A stretch of 64,000 nt of DNA from Gammaproteobacteria bacterium (GTDB lineage Bacteria; Pseudomonadota; Gammaproteobacteria; Competibacterales; Competibacteraceae): contig JADLEK010000053.1 of assembly GCA_020846135.1 (NCBI GenBank), forward strand, positions 124,001-188,000. The letters run 5' to 3'. The translations under genes were made by a program, and so were the position numbers. This document shows positions 40,470 to 50,116 of the stretch, piece after piece. Numbering within the stretch: position 1 is the stretch's first letter; each line of letters begins with the position of its first letter. The notes under the pieces are model-generated. The model had not been told where the DNA came from. It ran no database searches and worked only from the letters and a program-made list of their open reading frames with translations.

Positions 40470-41252
40470 TTAGTCGGCGATGATCAACCGCCCGGCCATC
40501 AGCAACACGACAATCAGAAACACCGGGCGAATAAACGGCGCTCCGTACCGAATCGCGCTATGGGCGCCGATGAACGATCCAATCATCAGCAACAGGCCCA
40601 TGCTCAGTCCAACCGCGTAGTTGATAGTGCCGAGCGCCATAAACGTCAGCAGGGCGGTGAGATTGCTGATGAAGTTCATGAAGCGGGCCACGCCGGCGGC
40701 CGCAACCAAATCCAGCCGGAACAGCTTCATCGCTGCCGCCATCCAGAATGCGCCGGTGCCCGGACCAATAAAGCCATCGTAAAAACCGATTAAGCCACCA
40801 GTCAGCCATTTGACGCCGCGCCGAATCGCATCGGGTGGTAAGGGCGGTTCCAGGGAAATCGTCGCGGATCGGGCGCGGCGCGGCCAGGCCAGATAAGCCG
40901 CCGCCAGTAAAATCGCCAAGGGCAACAGCTTTTTCAGCACGCCCGGACTCATCAGATAAATCAGCACCGCCCCGATGAATGCGCCGACGCAGGTGGCAAA
41001 GCTCATTGCCCACCACAATCCCGGCTGAAACAGGCCTTTGCGAATGAACGTCAGCGAGGCGCTGAAGGTGCCAAAAGTGCCGACCAGCTTATTGGTGCCG
41101 ACCACCAGATGCGGCGGCATTCCGATACTGAGCAGCGCCGGCATCACCAGCATTCCGCCGCCGCCGGCAATCGCGTCAATAAACCCGGCTAATAGCGCGA
41201 CTCCACCCAGGAGCAGCAGGGTAGCGAAATCCAGAGCGATGGCGGTTTCCAT
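40470..41252 (-). CDS. TauE/SafE-family (YfcA-like) membrane permease
   Basis: A 260-residue protein with about eight transmembrane segments. The family's N-terminal GGVALLAGFIDAIAGGGGMLVMPALL motif is split here by short loops, and the internal repeat GGLIGFYDGFIGPGTGAFW is clear. Members export sulfite, sulfoacetate or related organosulfur anions; the substrate here is unknown. Its start overlaps the dapE stop by one base, so it is co-translated with dapE. Confidence 0.88.
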   Translation of the reverse strand: METAIALDFATLLLLGGVALLAGFIDAIAGGGGMLVMPALLSIGMPPHLVVGTNKLVGTFGTFSASLTFIRKGLFQPGLWWAMSFATCVGAFIGAVLIYLMSPGVLKKLLPLAILLAAAYLAWPRRARSATISLEPPLPPDAIRRGVKWLTGGLIGFYDGFIGPGTGAFWMAAAMKLFRLDLVAAAGVARFMNFISNLTALLTFMALGTINYAVGLSMGLLLMIGSFIGAHSAIRYGAPFIRPVFLIVVLLMAGRLIIAD

Positions 41253-42409
41253 CAGCCCAGCAACCGCTCCAGCACACCCTGATAAATCCGGCTGAGTCGT
41301 TCCAAATCCGCCACCGCCACCCGTTCATTGATCTGGTGAATGGTGGCATTGATCGGACCCAGTTCGATCACTTGCGCGCCGGTCGGGGCAATAAAGCGGC
41401 CATCGGACGTGCCGCCGCTAGTGGATAGTTCTGGCTCCTGCCCGGTTTCAGCGCGGATGGCCGCAACCGTAGCCGCGACCAGTTCGCCCGGCGCGGTAAA
41501 AAACGGCAATCCCGACAGACTCCATTCCAGGTCATATTGAAAAACCTGGCCGGTTTTGACTTCCTCATTCAGCAGCCCGGTATCAATGATCAGCCTGACA
41601 CGCTCCTGCAACTGTGCAACCGTAATGGCTGGCAAAAAGCGGAAGTTGAACAGCAATTCCAGATCGCCGGGAATCACATTAACCGCGCCGGTCCCGGAAT
41701 GCAGGTTGGAGATCTGGAACGAGGTAGGCGGGAAAAACTCGTCGCCCTGATCCCAGACTTCATCGGCCAGCACGGTCAGAATTGGGCCAATCGCGTGCAG
41801 CGGGTTCTGGGCCAGATGCGGATAGGCGACATGGCCTTGCATCCCGCGCAATCGCAACCGGCCATTGAGCGACCCGCGCCGGCCATTTTTAATGACATCG
41901 CCAAATTGGGCGGAACTGGATGGTTCGCCGACCAGGCACCAGGTCATTTTTTCGCCACGCGCCTCCAACCGCTCCACCACCTTGACCGTGCCCTCGACCG
42001 CTGCGCCTTCCTCATCGCTGGTGATCAGAAACGCGATGGAGCCACGCGGCTGCGGCTGGACGGCGAGAAAGGCTTCACAGGCGGTGGTCATCGCCGCCAG
42101 ACTGCTTTTCATGTCCGCTGCGCCGCGCCCATACAACCAGCCATCGCGGATTTCCGGGGCAAACGGCGGCGAGGCCCATTGCCCCAGCGGACCGGGCGGA
42201 ACCACATCGGTATGGCCGGCAAACACGAACAGCGGCTCGGACTGGCCTAGCCGCGCCCAGAGATTGTCCACCTCGCCATAGCGCAGCCGTTCCACCCGGA
42301 AACCCAGCGCTGACAACCGGGCCGCCAGCAGCTCCTGACAACCGGCATCGACGGGCGTGACCGAAGGGCGGCGAATTAACTCCAGAGCAAGGTCCAGGGT
42401 AGCGGACAT
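41252..42409 (-). CDS. dapE: Succinyl-diaminopimelate desuccinylase
   Basis: Zinc aminopeptidase-fold enzyme of the lysine/peptidoglycan pathway that removes succinate from N-succinyl-LL-diaminopimelate. Metal ligands are visible in [11 protein letters not shown] (His, then the catalytic Asp), GAADMKS and [10 protein letters not shown] (catalytic Glu and ligand Glu). The late His is in [14 protein letters not shown]. The length of 385 residues is typical. It is the first gene of a dapE-tauE pair. Confidence 0.95.
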   Translation of the reverse strand: MSATLDLALELIRRPSVTPVDAGCQELLAARLSALGFRVERLRYGEVDNLWARLGQSEPLFVFAGHTDVVPPGPLGQWASPPFAPEIRDGWLYGRGAADMKSSLAAMTTACEAFLAVQPQPRGSIAFLITSDEEGAAVEGTVKVVERLEARGEKMTWCLVGEPSSSAQFGDVIKNGRRGSLNGRLRLRGMQGHVAYPHLAQNPLHAIGPILTVLADEVWDQGDEFFPPTSFQISNLHSGTGAVNVIPGDLELLFNFRFLPAITVAQLQERVRLIIDTGLLNEEVKTGQVFQYDLEWSLSGLPFFTAPGELVAATVAAIRAETGQEPELSTSGGTSDGRFIAPTGAQVIELGPINATIHQINERVAVADLERLSRIYQGVLERLLG

Positions 42410-42427
42410 GGGACGGCGCCAGCCGGT

Positions 42428-43384
42428 TTACCCGCGCCCCGCGGCCTGGCGCAGGGCGTCATAGCGGCGGCGCTGGCTCTGGTTGGCGAAATAACGCGGC
42501 ATGATGCTCTCCACCGAATGCGGGGTCATGCCGAGTTCAGCGAACCCCGGGCTATTGCCGCTGCACACGCTGTCCACTTGCAGGGAAAGATAGTTATCGG
42601 TGGTGAACACCTTGACCGGCAACAGTCCCATGATCTTGCCTTGCAATTGCGCCAGCCCGTCAGGCAAGCCCACCACCAGCCGCTTCAGGCCCAGCATCCG
42701 GGCGATGCCCTCCACCAGTTCCTTGAAGGCATAGATCTTAGGCCCGCACAGCTCATAGCTTTTGCCGATGGTCGCGTCGTTTTCCAGCGCGATCTCGAAC
42801 GCCTGCGCCACATCGCCGACATAGACCGGCGCGAACCGGGTATTAGGACACGCCACCGGCAACACTGGACTGATCCTGAGCAAGTTGGCGAACTGGTTAT
42901 AAAAATTGTCTTTGGGTCCGAAAATGATCGAGGGCTTGAAACAGGTGACGGCCAAATCCTGGACTGCCATCACCGCCTGCTCGCCCGCGCCCTTGGTAAA
43001 CAGGTACTGGCTCGGCCCCTTGGCGGCGTCAGCGCCCAAGGCGCTCATATGCAGCAACCGCTTAATACCGCTGGCCCGGCAGGCATCCACAACCTTGGCC
43101 GGCAATTCGGCATGAACCGCGCCGAAGCGCTGGTTGGAATACTCATGCAGAACGCCAACCAGATTGATAACCGCATCGCAGCCGCTGAACTGCTGCTGCA
43201 AAATTTGGGGATCGTGAACGTCCGCTTCGAGGAGTTCCAGACCCGGCAGCACTTCCAGTTCGCGATGTCGTTCCGGGCGTCGGGTCAACACCTTGAGCGC
43301 ATAGCCCTGGTTAGCCAAGCGGGTTGCCAAGTGCCGGCCCACGAAACCGGTACCGCCCAATACGCCAATTTTCTTGATTTTCAT
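42428..43384 (-). CDS. NDUFA9-like NAD(P)-binding sugar-epimerase-fold oxidoreductase
   Basis: A 318-residue atypical short-chain dehydrogenase. The Rossmann motif GGTGFVGRHLATRLANQGY is at the N-terminus, with NLVGVLHEYSNQRF and MSALGADAAKGPSQYLFTKG further in. These fit the group related to mitochondrial complex I subunit NDUFA9. The bacterial members are thought to bind NAD(P)H and act on quinone- or lipid-linked substrates, but no activity is assigned. It lies 18 bases upstream of dapE on the same strand. Confidence 0.85.
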   Translation of the reverse strand: MKIKKIGVLGGTGFVGRHLATRLANQGYALKVLTRRPERHRELEVLPGLELLEADVHDPQILQQQFSGCDAVINLVGVLHEYSNQRFGAVHAELPAKVVDACRASGIKRLLHMSALGADAAKGPSQYLFTKGAGEQAVMAVQDLAVTCFKPSIIFGPKDNFYNQFANLLRISPVLPVACPNTRFAPVYVGDVAQAFEIALENDATIGKSYELCGPKIYAFKELVEGIARMLGLKRLVVGLPDGLAQLQGKIMGLLPVKVFTTDNYLSLQVDSVCSGNSPGFAELGMTPHSVESIMPRYFANQSQRRRYDALRQAAGRG

Positions 43385-43897
43385 AGGTACGTCTGTTCCT
43401 CGCTAGTTCTTGGGTCGCCCGTGGCCGAGTGAGCGCCATGGCGTCATTAATTTATGGGACATCAATTCATGGTGACAGAGACGCGCCCGGCAATCTCTCT
43501 GACATAAACTCGACCGGGGTGTGTACGCGCACAACGATATTCACCGTGAAATCTACCATATCTCACCCGTTCTGGCTGTTGTCCGCCGCCAGTGCTGGGG
43601 CGCACCCCGTATCGAACGGGAGCACAGACATCAAGACGATGCGTTTTCACCCGGCCAGCATCGCCTGAAACGCCGCTGGTTCCAGGTTTTCGACCTCGCC
43701 GCTGTTCGAGGCGGCCATGGCGCGATTCAGTCTGGCGACCGGGCTGCGGGAATGGTGCTACGCTATGCTCACCACTTAGGCACGGAACCCTTGGCCGAAC
43801 ACGCCGAACGGATTAACGAGCCAAGGCTGGTCCGCACAAATCCCGGCGGAGTCCCAGAGAAAATCGCTGCAACCGGTTAAGCTGATTGGAGTTTTTT
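43385..43897. other. Intergenic region without a recognisable gene
   Basis: About 510 bases between divergent genes. Overlapping frames of 60-119 codons are present in two phases, but none has a family motif, a good ribosome site or consistent third-position bias. It may hold the decayed end of an older gene (for example a frame ending at 43780), but this cannot be shown. Confidence 0.4.
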
Positions 43898-45085
43898 ATG
43901 ATGACCGACTTTTTTTTCAAACTGCGCAAGGCCGGCATTCCCGTCACACTCACCGAGTTTTTGACGCTGCTGGAGGCGCTCAGCCAGCATGTCACCGCTC
44001 ACAACATCGAGGAGTTCTATTACTTGGCCCGGACAGCGCTAGTGAAAGACGAGCGCCATTATGACCGCTTTGATCAGGTGTTCGGTTCGCACTTCAAGGG
44101 ACTGGCGACCCGGTTTGACGAGCTGGCCGGGGCCACAGTGCCGCTGGAATGGCTGCACAAACTGGCGGAATTGACCCTCAGCGACGAGGACAAGGAACTG
44201 ATTGAAGCGATGGGCGGCTGGGAAAAGCTGATGGAAACCTTCGCGCAGCGGATGGCCGAACAGGAAGGCCGCCATCAGGGAGGCAATAAATGGATCGGCA
44301 CGGCAGGGACTTCGCCGTTTGGCGCTTACGGCTACAACCCGGAAGGCATCCGCATCGGTCAGGATGCCTCCCGCCACCGCCGGGCGGTCAAGGTCTGGGA
44401 TCGCCGCGAGTTCCGCAATCTGGACGATACTGTGGACCTCGGCACCCGCAACATCAAGATTGCATTGCGGCGACTGCGGCGTTTCGCCCGCGAAGGCGCA
44501 GCGCAGGAACTCGATCTCGACGATACCATTCGCTCAACTGCCCGCAACGCCGGTTATCTCGATCTCAAAATGGTCCCGGAACGACATAACGCGGTGAAGG
44601 TGCTGTTGTTTCTGGACGCCGGCGGCTCGATGGACGATCACGTTCAGGCCTGCGAGGAGCTGTTCTCGGCGGCTCGGAGTGAATTCAAGCATCTAGAATA
44701 TTTCTACTTTCATAACATGGTTTATGAAGGTTTATGGAAAGATAACCGCCGCCGCTATACCGAAAAAACCGATACCCTGATGGCGTTGCGCACCTTCGGC
44801 CCGGATTACAAGCTGATTCTGGTCGGCGACGCCACCATGAGTCCCTATGAAGTTACCTATCCGGGCGGCAGTGTTGAACATTTCAATCCTGAAGCCGGCG
44901 ATGTGTGGCTAAATCGGTTACTGACCTCCTGGCCGCATGCCATCTGGTTGAATCCGCAGCCCCAGAACCGCTGGAGCTACGTCCCTTCGATTCAGATGGT
45001 GCGGGAATTGATGAGCGAGCGCATGTATCCGCTGACCCTGGAAGGTCTGGAGCAGGGAATCCGCGCCTTGCAACGGGCGCGGTGA
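43898..45085 (+). CDS. CoxE-like VWA-domain protein
   Basis: A 395-residue protein with an N-terminal CoxE-type region (FFFKLRKAGIPVTLTEFLTLLEAL) and a C-terminal von Willebrand A domain. The metal site reads VLLFLDAGGSMDDHV, with Gly where the classic DxSxS has Ser, as often seen in this subgroup. These proteins usually work with a MoxR AAA+ ATPase as a metal-insertion chaperone pair, but no MoxR gene lies in the window. The ATG at 43898 is six bases after a GGAG site; the upstream in-frame TTG at 43886 is less likely. Confidence 0.85.
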   Translation: MMTDFFFKLRKAGIPVTLTEFLTLLEALSQHVTAHNIEEFYYLARTALVKDERHYDRFDQVFGSHFKGLATRFDELAGATVPLEWLHKLAELTLSDEDKELIEAMGGWEKLMETFAQRMAEQEGRHQGGNKWIGTAGTSPFGAYGYNPEGIRIGQDASRHRRAVKVWDRREFRNLDDTVDLGTRNIKIALRRLRRFAREGAAQELDLDDTIRSTARNAGYLDLKMVPERHNAVKVLLFLDAGGSMDDHVQACEELFSAARSEFKHLEYFYFHNMVYEGLWKDNRRRYTEKTDTLMALRTFGPDYKLILVGDATMSPYEVTYPGGSVEHFNPEAGDVWLNRLLTSWPHAIWLNPQPQNRWSYVPSIQMVRELMSERMYPLTLEGLEQGIRALQRAR

Positions 45086-45124
45086 GTCTCTATTCGGACG
45101 ATAATCACGCCGAAAAATAGTTAT

Positions 45125-45538
45125 TTGATCAAGACGATCGGCGTCGAGGCGCGGGTCCATCACGAGGACGACCCGCACAGCCGGCTGCGCCACTGCCCTG
45201 TATTTCATCGCCGCTCGGCGAGCGGCAGTTGCCGGCGGCAGTTGCCGGAAGGGAGCGGTTTCATTCAGCACTGGCCGGGAGCCGTGAGTTTGCAGGTTTC
45301 GCACTGGCATGGCGGCTTCACTGGAGAAAGTTTGGGCTATCTGGAATTTGCGCCCGACGCCCGCCCGCTGGCCAGCGACCCGCCGGGATAGAGTTATACC
45401 GCGTTGCAAGAGGGAGAGAGTCTGTGCTGGGAGCGCAGTTGGCAAAACATCGCCTGCTTTGAATTGCGCCATCCCGCACTGGAGGGAGCGCCGCTACGAC
45501 ATCGCGTTGCCGGAGGCGGTGTAGGTGCGATTCGTTGA
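45125..45538 (+). pseudogene. Degraded gene of unknown family with an in-frame stop
   Basis: A single frame of 137 codons interrupted by TAG at 45389-45391 reads as protein-like on both sides of the stop (SGFIQHWPGAVSLQVSHWHG before, GESLCWERSWQNIACFELRH after), with a repeated Ser/Arg/Gly-rich part near 45225. It has no start codon with a ribosome site. I do not recognise the family. A strong GC hairpin (stem GGGCCGG/CCGGCCC, 45559-45589) follows. The rest of the gap to 45719 shows nothing. Confidence 0.35.
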
Positions 45539-45719
45539 TGCAGCAACCGTGGCGCAGAGGGCCGGCCAGGCGGGGTTTTCCGCCGGCCCCGACCTGAGAG
45601 ATTCAACCGGTAGGCGTCCTGGTTCCGGCCTGGTGTGATGCCCCAACCCTGTGGCTGGAAAACAGGGTTCCGTGTTTGAGTACCATGGCGACTCTGGTCA
45701 AGGTATTGACCCATACTAC

Positions 45720-46241
45720 TCACCGCCACGTCACGACTTCATCCAGTCGCCGGCGCGAACTGGGTTCGGGCAATTCCGCCGGATAACCCAGACTGAGCAG
45801 CGCCAGCGGAATCAGGCCCGGCTCCAGCCCCAGCGCCTCCCGGACCTTATTTTCCTCGAAATAGCCGACCCAGGTGGATCCCATCCCGGCGGCGACCACG
45901 GCCAGTTGTGCGTAGGCGGCGGCGATGGTGGTGTCCTGGACTGAATACAGCTTCGCGCCGCGTTCGCCAAAGGCGGTTTCGGAACGGGCCGGATCGGCGC
46001 AGAACACCAGGCAGACCGGCGCTTCGGCGATAAAGGTCTGCTGATGAGCGGCATAAACCAGCGCCTCCCGTTCAGCCCGATCGCGCACCACAATGATTCG
46101 GTAAGACTGCAAATCACCGGCGGATGGCGCGGCGCACGCCATTTCGAGAATGGCGTGCAACTTGGTCGGATCAACCGGCATGTCCGGCTGATATTTACGA
46201 ATGGAATGACGGTGACGAACCGTCGTAAAAAAATCCCACAT
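45720..46241 (-). CDS. Nitroreductase-family flavoprotein
   Basis: FMN-dependent oxidoreductase of 173 residues. The N-terminal RHSIRKYQPDMPVDPTKL and AACAAPSAGDLQSYRIIVV regions bind FMN phosphate. IAAAYAQLAVVAAGMGSTWVG and LLSLGYPAELP are the usual core and C-terminal motifs. Physiological substrates of such small members are mostly unknown. It lies 28 bases downstream of bamD on the same strand. Confidence 0.9.
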   Translation of the reverse strand: MWDFFTTVRHRHSIRKYQPDMPVDPTKLHAILEMACAAPSAGDLQSYRIIVVRDRAEREALVYAAHQQTFIAEAPVCLVFCADPARSETAFGERGAKLYSVQDTTIAAAYAQLAVVAAGMGSTWVGYFEENKVREALGLEPGLIPLALLSLGYPAELPEPSSRRRLDEVVTWR

Positions 46242-46269
46242 GGCGCGGTCCTCGAAGTGAGTGGATCGC

Positions 46270-47058
46270 TCAGCCTGCGCCCTTGACCAGTGCGTTCAGC
46301 TTGGGCAGGTCCGGGGATTGCGGATAGTTGCGCTCCAACACCCGCAAGCTGTCCGCCGCCAGTTGCGGCATCCCCATTTTGACGTAGGCCTCGGTCATAA
46401 TGGTGAGCGCATTTTGGGCGGAGGGGGTGCGGGCATAGGTCTCCAGCACATAAACGGCGCGGTTGACCGCAGCAACATAGGCGCCCCGTTTGAGGTAATA
46501 GTCGGCGACGTTGATTTCATAAGCCGCTAGGCTGTTGTGCAGGAACAGCATGCGCTGCCGAGCGTCTTCAGCGTATTTGCTGTCGGGGAATTTGCGCACC
46601 AACTCGGCAAAATCGTTGTAGGACTGCCGGGCAGTGTTGGTGTCGGTCTTGGAACGGTCGCTGGGCGCCAACCGTTCCAGGATGGTGTTGATGCGCTGGA
46701 AATTGACCAATCCTTTCATGTAGTAGGCATAATCCACATAGGGATGACGGGGGTTGGCCTTGATGAAGCGGTCGGCGGCGGCAATCGCAGCGTCCGGTTC
46801 GCTGTCCCGGTACTGGATGAAAATGGTGTCGAGCTGGGCCTGTTGGGCATAGCGGCCAAACGGATAGCGCGCCTGGATTTTATCCAGATATTCAAGAGCG
46901 GTTTGATAGTTGCCCTCGTTGATCGATTCCTTGGCCTCGCTGTACAGCCGTTGGGCTGACCAGCCTTTGGTCTCGTCAATTTTATCCGGGAGCAGGGAAC
47001 AACCCGCCAGCAGTACGGCGATGAGCGGGCCAAGCAAAAGTTTGGGTATGCGGCGCAT
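46270..47058 (-). CDS. bamD: Outer membrane assembly lipoprotein BamD
   Basis: Essential TPR lipoprotein of the BAM complex that folds outer-membrane beta-barrels. The lipobox VLLAGC is near residue 19, followed by five TPR-like units starting with AQRLYSEAKESINEGNYQTA and including DRFIKANPRHPYVDYAYYMKG. The ATG at 47058 gives 262 residues. The frame continues upstream to 47349 but that part has no lipoprotein signal and is rejected. Confidence 0.95.
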   Translation of the reverse strand: MRRIPKLLLGPLIAVLLAGCSLLPDKIDETKGWSAQRLYSEAKESINEGNYQTALEYLDKIQARYPFGRYAQQAQLDTIFIQYRDSEPDAAIAAADRFIKANPRHPYVDYAYYMKGLVNFQRINTILERLAPSDRSKTDTNTARQSYNDFAELVRKFPDSKYAEDARQRMLFLHNSLAAYEINVADYYLKRGAYVAAVNRAVYVLETYARTPSAQNALTIMTEAYVKMGMPQLAADSLRVLERNYPQSPDLPKLNALVKGAG

Positions 47059-47218
47059 GATAGAGAACAGTGAACGGGGATTGTCGGAAGTCGCGAGGGC
47101 AACAGGGATCATGAAATCCAGTATAACGCCCGAGCCATTAAAAACCATCCTGCCGGGTTGCTGAACCCTGGAGAATCCCCATGAAGTCGGTCGGGAACCG
47201 CCCATCCGGTCAGCATCC

Positions 47219-48655
47219 ATGACCGAACATTTCATTCCGCTATTGTCGCTGGGCTGGCTGCTATGGATTGTGCTGGTCGGGATCGGGCTGATTCTGGAGC
47301 GGCGCTCGCCGACCGCTACCCTGGCCTGGTTGCTGGCGCTGCTGTTCATGCCCTACTTCGGCTTTATTGTTTACCTGCTGCTCGGGCCGCGCCGCTTGCG
47401 CCGCCGCCGCCTGCGCTATGGCCGCGCCCGCGACCGGCTGATTCAATCCACGCACCGGCTGGATCGCGCCCGCGCCATCGCGTCTGGCTTTCCCGCCGCT
47501 GGTCTGGAGCGACAACTGGCAACCCTGCTGGAGCGAACCGGCCAAGGCGCACCGACACCGGCGGTCAGCGCAACCCTGCTGGAAAGCGGCGATGCTTGTT
47601 ATTCAGCGCTGGAAACGGCCATCACTGCCGCTCGCCACCACGTTCATCTCGAATACTATCTCTGGCAGCCAGATGCCGTTGGAATCCGGCTGCGTGATGT
47701 ATTGATCGAAAAGGCTCGGGCCGGCGTCCAAGTGCGGCTGTTGCTGGACGCTATCGGCTCGGACCGGATCAGTAATCGCTTTCTGCAACCTGTGCGTGAT
47801 GCGGGCGGCGAGACCGCCTGGTTCAATCCGCTCAGCCTGCGCCGGTTGCGGCCCAACCACATCAATTTTCGCACTCACCGCAAAATCGTGGTCTGCGATG
47901 GCCGGATCGGCTTCACCGGCGGCATTAATATCAGCGCCGAACACAGCGCGACCGCCAGTGGCCCATCCGCCTGGCGCGACACCCATCTGCGCATTGAAGG
48001 CGAACCGGTCCATCGGCTGCAATTCATCTTTCTAGAAGACTGGTACTTCGCCACGGATCAAGCGCCGTTCACTCCAGAATTTTTCCCGCAGTTCCCGGAG
48101 TCGTCCACCGGCCCGTGGGTGCAAATCGTGGAATCAGGTCCAGACAACACCCGCCAGGCCATCGCCCGGCTCTACTTTGCTGCGATTGCCGGCGCTCAGC
48201 AACGGGTTTTATTGGCGACACCTTATTTTGTGCCCAGTGAAGCCCTGACCGCCGCGTTGATCAGCGCAGCTTTACGCGGAGTCGAGGTGCGGATTTTGGT
48301 CCCGAAGCAGAGTGATTCGCGACTGGTGACCGCCGCCGCCCGGAGTTATTACGACGAACTGACCAGCGCGGGCGTTCGCATTGATCAATACGGTCCGGGG
48401 ATGCTGCACGCCAAACTGCTGGTGGTCGATGAGCGGGTGGCGGCGATGGGCAGCGCCAATTTCGACAACCGCAGTCTGGCGCTGAATTTCGAGGTGATGG
48501 CGGTCAGTTATGACGCTGGACTGGCCGAACGCCTGACCAGCAGTTTTGAAGCTGACCTGCACCAGGCCAGCCGCTATGTCAAACCGGGTCGCCGCGCCAC
48601 CTTCAGTCAGCGCTTGGGCGAATCCATGGCCCGCCTGCTGTCGCCGCTGTTATAA
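47219..48655 (+). CDS. cls: Cardiolipin synthase (phospholipase D family)
   Basis: Makes cardiolipin from phosphatidylglycerol. Two N-terminal membrane helices (LSLGWLLWIVLVGIGLIL and TLAWLLALLFMPYFGFIVYLL) precede two HKD catalytic motifs: HRKIVVCDGRIGFTGGIN, and HAKLLVVDERVAAMGSANFD near the C-terminus. The length of 478 residues matches ClsA. It is divergent from bamD and convergent with the permease gene. Confidence 0.95.
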   Translation: MTEHFIPLLSLGWLLWIVLVGIGLILERRSPTATLAWLLALLFMPYFGFIVYLLLGPRRLRRRRLRYGRARDRLIQSTHRLDRARAIASGFPAAGLERQLATLLERTGQGAPTPAVSATLLESGDACYSALETAITAARHHVHLEYYLWQPDAVGIRLRDVLIEKARAGVQVRLLLDAIGSDRISNRFLQPVRDAGGETAWFNPLSLRRLRPNHINFRTHRKIVVCDGRIGFTGGINISAEHSATASGPSAWRDTHLRIEGEPVHRLQFIFLEDWYFATDQAPFTPEFFPQFPESSTGPWVQIVESGPDNTRQAIARLYFAAIAGAQQRVLLATPYFVPSEALTAALISAALRGVEVRILVPKQSDSRLVTAAARSYYDELTSAGVRIDQYGPGMLHAKLLVVDERVAAMGSANFDNRSLALNFEVMAVSYDAGLAERLTSSFEADLHQASRYVKPGRRATFSQRLGESMARLLSPLL

Positions 48656-48672
48656 GCCGGCTTCTGCTGCTC

Positions 48673-49734
48673 TTAATATTCGGCTATCGCTGCCGGACGC
48701 GGCCAGGCTTTAAGAATCGACTGCACCACGGTGGCCAGCGGAATGGCGAAAAACACCCCCCAGAACCCCCACAGTCCGCCAAAGACCAGTACCGCGGCGA
48801 TAATGGCGATGGGATGCAGATCAACGACTTCCGAGAACAGCAGCGGCACCAGGATATTACCATCCAGCCCCTGCACGATCAGATAGACGCCCATCAACCA
48901 CAGAAACTCGGAACTCCAGCCCCACTGGAAGAACGCCACCAGCGCCACCGGCACCGTCACCACTACCGCGCCGATATACGGCACGATCACCGACAGCCCG
49001 ACCATCAGCGCCAGCAGCATGGCGAATTGCAGGCCCATGTAGACGAAGGCGACGAAGGTAGCGATCCAGACCACCAGCACTTCCAGAAACTTGCCGCGCA
49101 CATAATTGCCCATCTGTCGGTCTACTTCCCGCCATATCTGCTGTCCCAAGGTGTGATCGCGAGGCAGAAACCCATGCAGCCAGTTGAGAATCAGATCCTT
49201 GTCCTTGAGGAAAAAGAACACCAGCAAAGGGACCAGGACCAGATAAATCGCGATGGTGATGAAGCCGATGCCCGCCGCCAGTGACCACGACAGCGCTTTT
49301 TGGCCCCATGTGCCGATTTCGGCGCGGATCGCGTTGATGACTTCGAGAATCTGCGCTTCGGTAATGAATTCAGGATAGAGAGCGGGCAGGCTAAGCAGCA
49401 GATTCTGGCCTTTGACGATCATGTTGGGCAATTGCTGCACCAGTTGGGTCATCTGCTGCGAAGCCAGCGGCAACAGCCCGAACAGCAGAAACAGCACAAA
49501 AGCGATGAACAGCACGAAGACCACGACCACCGCCAGCCAGCGTGGCAAGCGCCGGCGTTGCAAAAGTTGCACAACGCCCTCCAGCAAATAGGCGATGACC
49601 ATGCTGGCCAGCAGCGGCGCCAAATCCTGGCCCATGACCAGCACCACGCTGACGCCCAGCACCAGCATGATGGTTAAAATGACCGCTTGCGGATCATTGA
49701 AAAGCCGCTGAAACCAGTCGTTGATGATTTTCAT
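48673..49734 (-). CDS. AI-2E/PerM-family transporter
   Basis: A polytopic membrane protein of about 353 residues. It has two N-terminal helices, a periplasmic segment (PNMIVKGQNLLLSLPALYPEF) and C-terminal hydrophobic segments including MLLALMVGLSVIVPYIGAVVVTVP and IIAAVLVFGGLWGFWGVFFAIPLA. This is the PerM/YdiK family, which includes AI-2 exporter TqsA and Na/H antiporter members; the substrate is not predictable. The start could be 49734 or 49743. Confidence 0.88.
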   Translation of the reverse strand: MKIINDWFQRLFNDPQAVILTIMLVLGVSVVLVMGQDLAPLLASMVIAYLLEGVVQLLQRRRLPRWLAVVVVFVLFIAFVLFLLFGLLPLASQQMTQLVQQLPNMIVKGQNLLLSLPALYPEFITEAQILEVINAIRAEIGTWGQKALSWSLAAGIGFITIAIYLVLVPLLVFFFLKDKDLILNWLHGFLPRDHTLGQQIWREVDRQMGNYVRGKFLEVLVVWIATFVAFVYMGLQFAMLLALMVGLSVIVPYIGAVVVTVPVALVAFFQWGWSSEFLWLMGVYLIVQGLDGNILVPLLFSEVVDLHPIAIIAAVLVFGGLWGFWGVFFAIPLATVVQSILKAWPRPAAIAEY

Positions 49735-49868
49735 GACTACCATTGTCCTATTGAATCGTCTTCATCATCTTAGCCTAAAGCCGCCGCGCTCCTAACCACA
49801 CACCCGGCGCTGTCTGAACCGCTCTCGCCCGGCGCGGTCTATTGCCACCGGAACCGCTTTAGTGCATC

Positions 49869-49883
49869 GCACCAGAATAGTGC
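49869..49883. promoter_or_regulatory. NtrC-binding-like dyad upstream of prkA
   Basis: GCACCAGAATAGTGC (on the other strand GCACTATTCTGGTGC) closely matches the NtrC enhancer pattern GCAC-N7-GTGC and differs by one base from the E. coli glnA site as I recall it (GCACTATTTTGGTGC). A second AGTGCATCGCAC dyad overlaps its left side. It lies about 170 bases upstream of a -24/-12-like element in the otherwise empty 382-base gap between the permease gene and prkA. Confidence 0.5.
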
Positions 49884-50038
49884 ATCGAAGTAGCCTGCTG
49901 CACGGCCAGCCGGTCTAATCAACCAGGCGCTTCCCGGGATCACCCATTCATTAGCATTGGTTTAACCAAGTCTATTTTGAAGTCCAGTCGCGTCCAACGG
50001 AAAAACCGGCTGTAGTAGCCGCACACAGAAATCGAGGC

Positions 50039-50053
50039 TGGTCTATTAATTGC
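50039..50053 (+). promoter_or_regulatory. Sigma-54 (-24/-12) type promoter candidate for prkA
   Basis: TGGTCTATTAATTGC has the invariant GG and GC doublets at the exact sigma-54 spacing (GG-N10-GC) and the preferred TTGC at -12. The CAC after GG is not conserved. The expected start site would be about 50 bases before the prkA ATG. Confidence 0.45.
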
Positions 50054-50116
50054 TTTCCACCTGATCACCGTGAATCGGAAGCCCGCCCTGCTTCCGTGAC
50101 CAAACCGAGGTGTAAC

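Noticed and set aside
43429-43880. Overlapping plus-strand frames of 79 and 119 codons between the NDUFA9-like and VWA genes
   Set aside because: They run in different phases over the same DNA, with no motifs or starts; reported as an empty region.
44918-45472. Minus-strand frame of 184 codons overlapping the end of the VWA gene
   Set aside because: It overlaps the conserved VWA C-terminus and has low-complexity composition; the plus-strand pseudogene reading is more protein-like.
46270-47349. Longer 359-codon version of bamD
   Set aside because: The lipoprotein signal and lipobox start at 47058; the upstream 97 codons do not resemble BamD.
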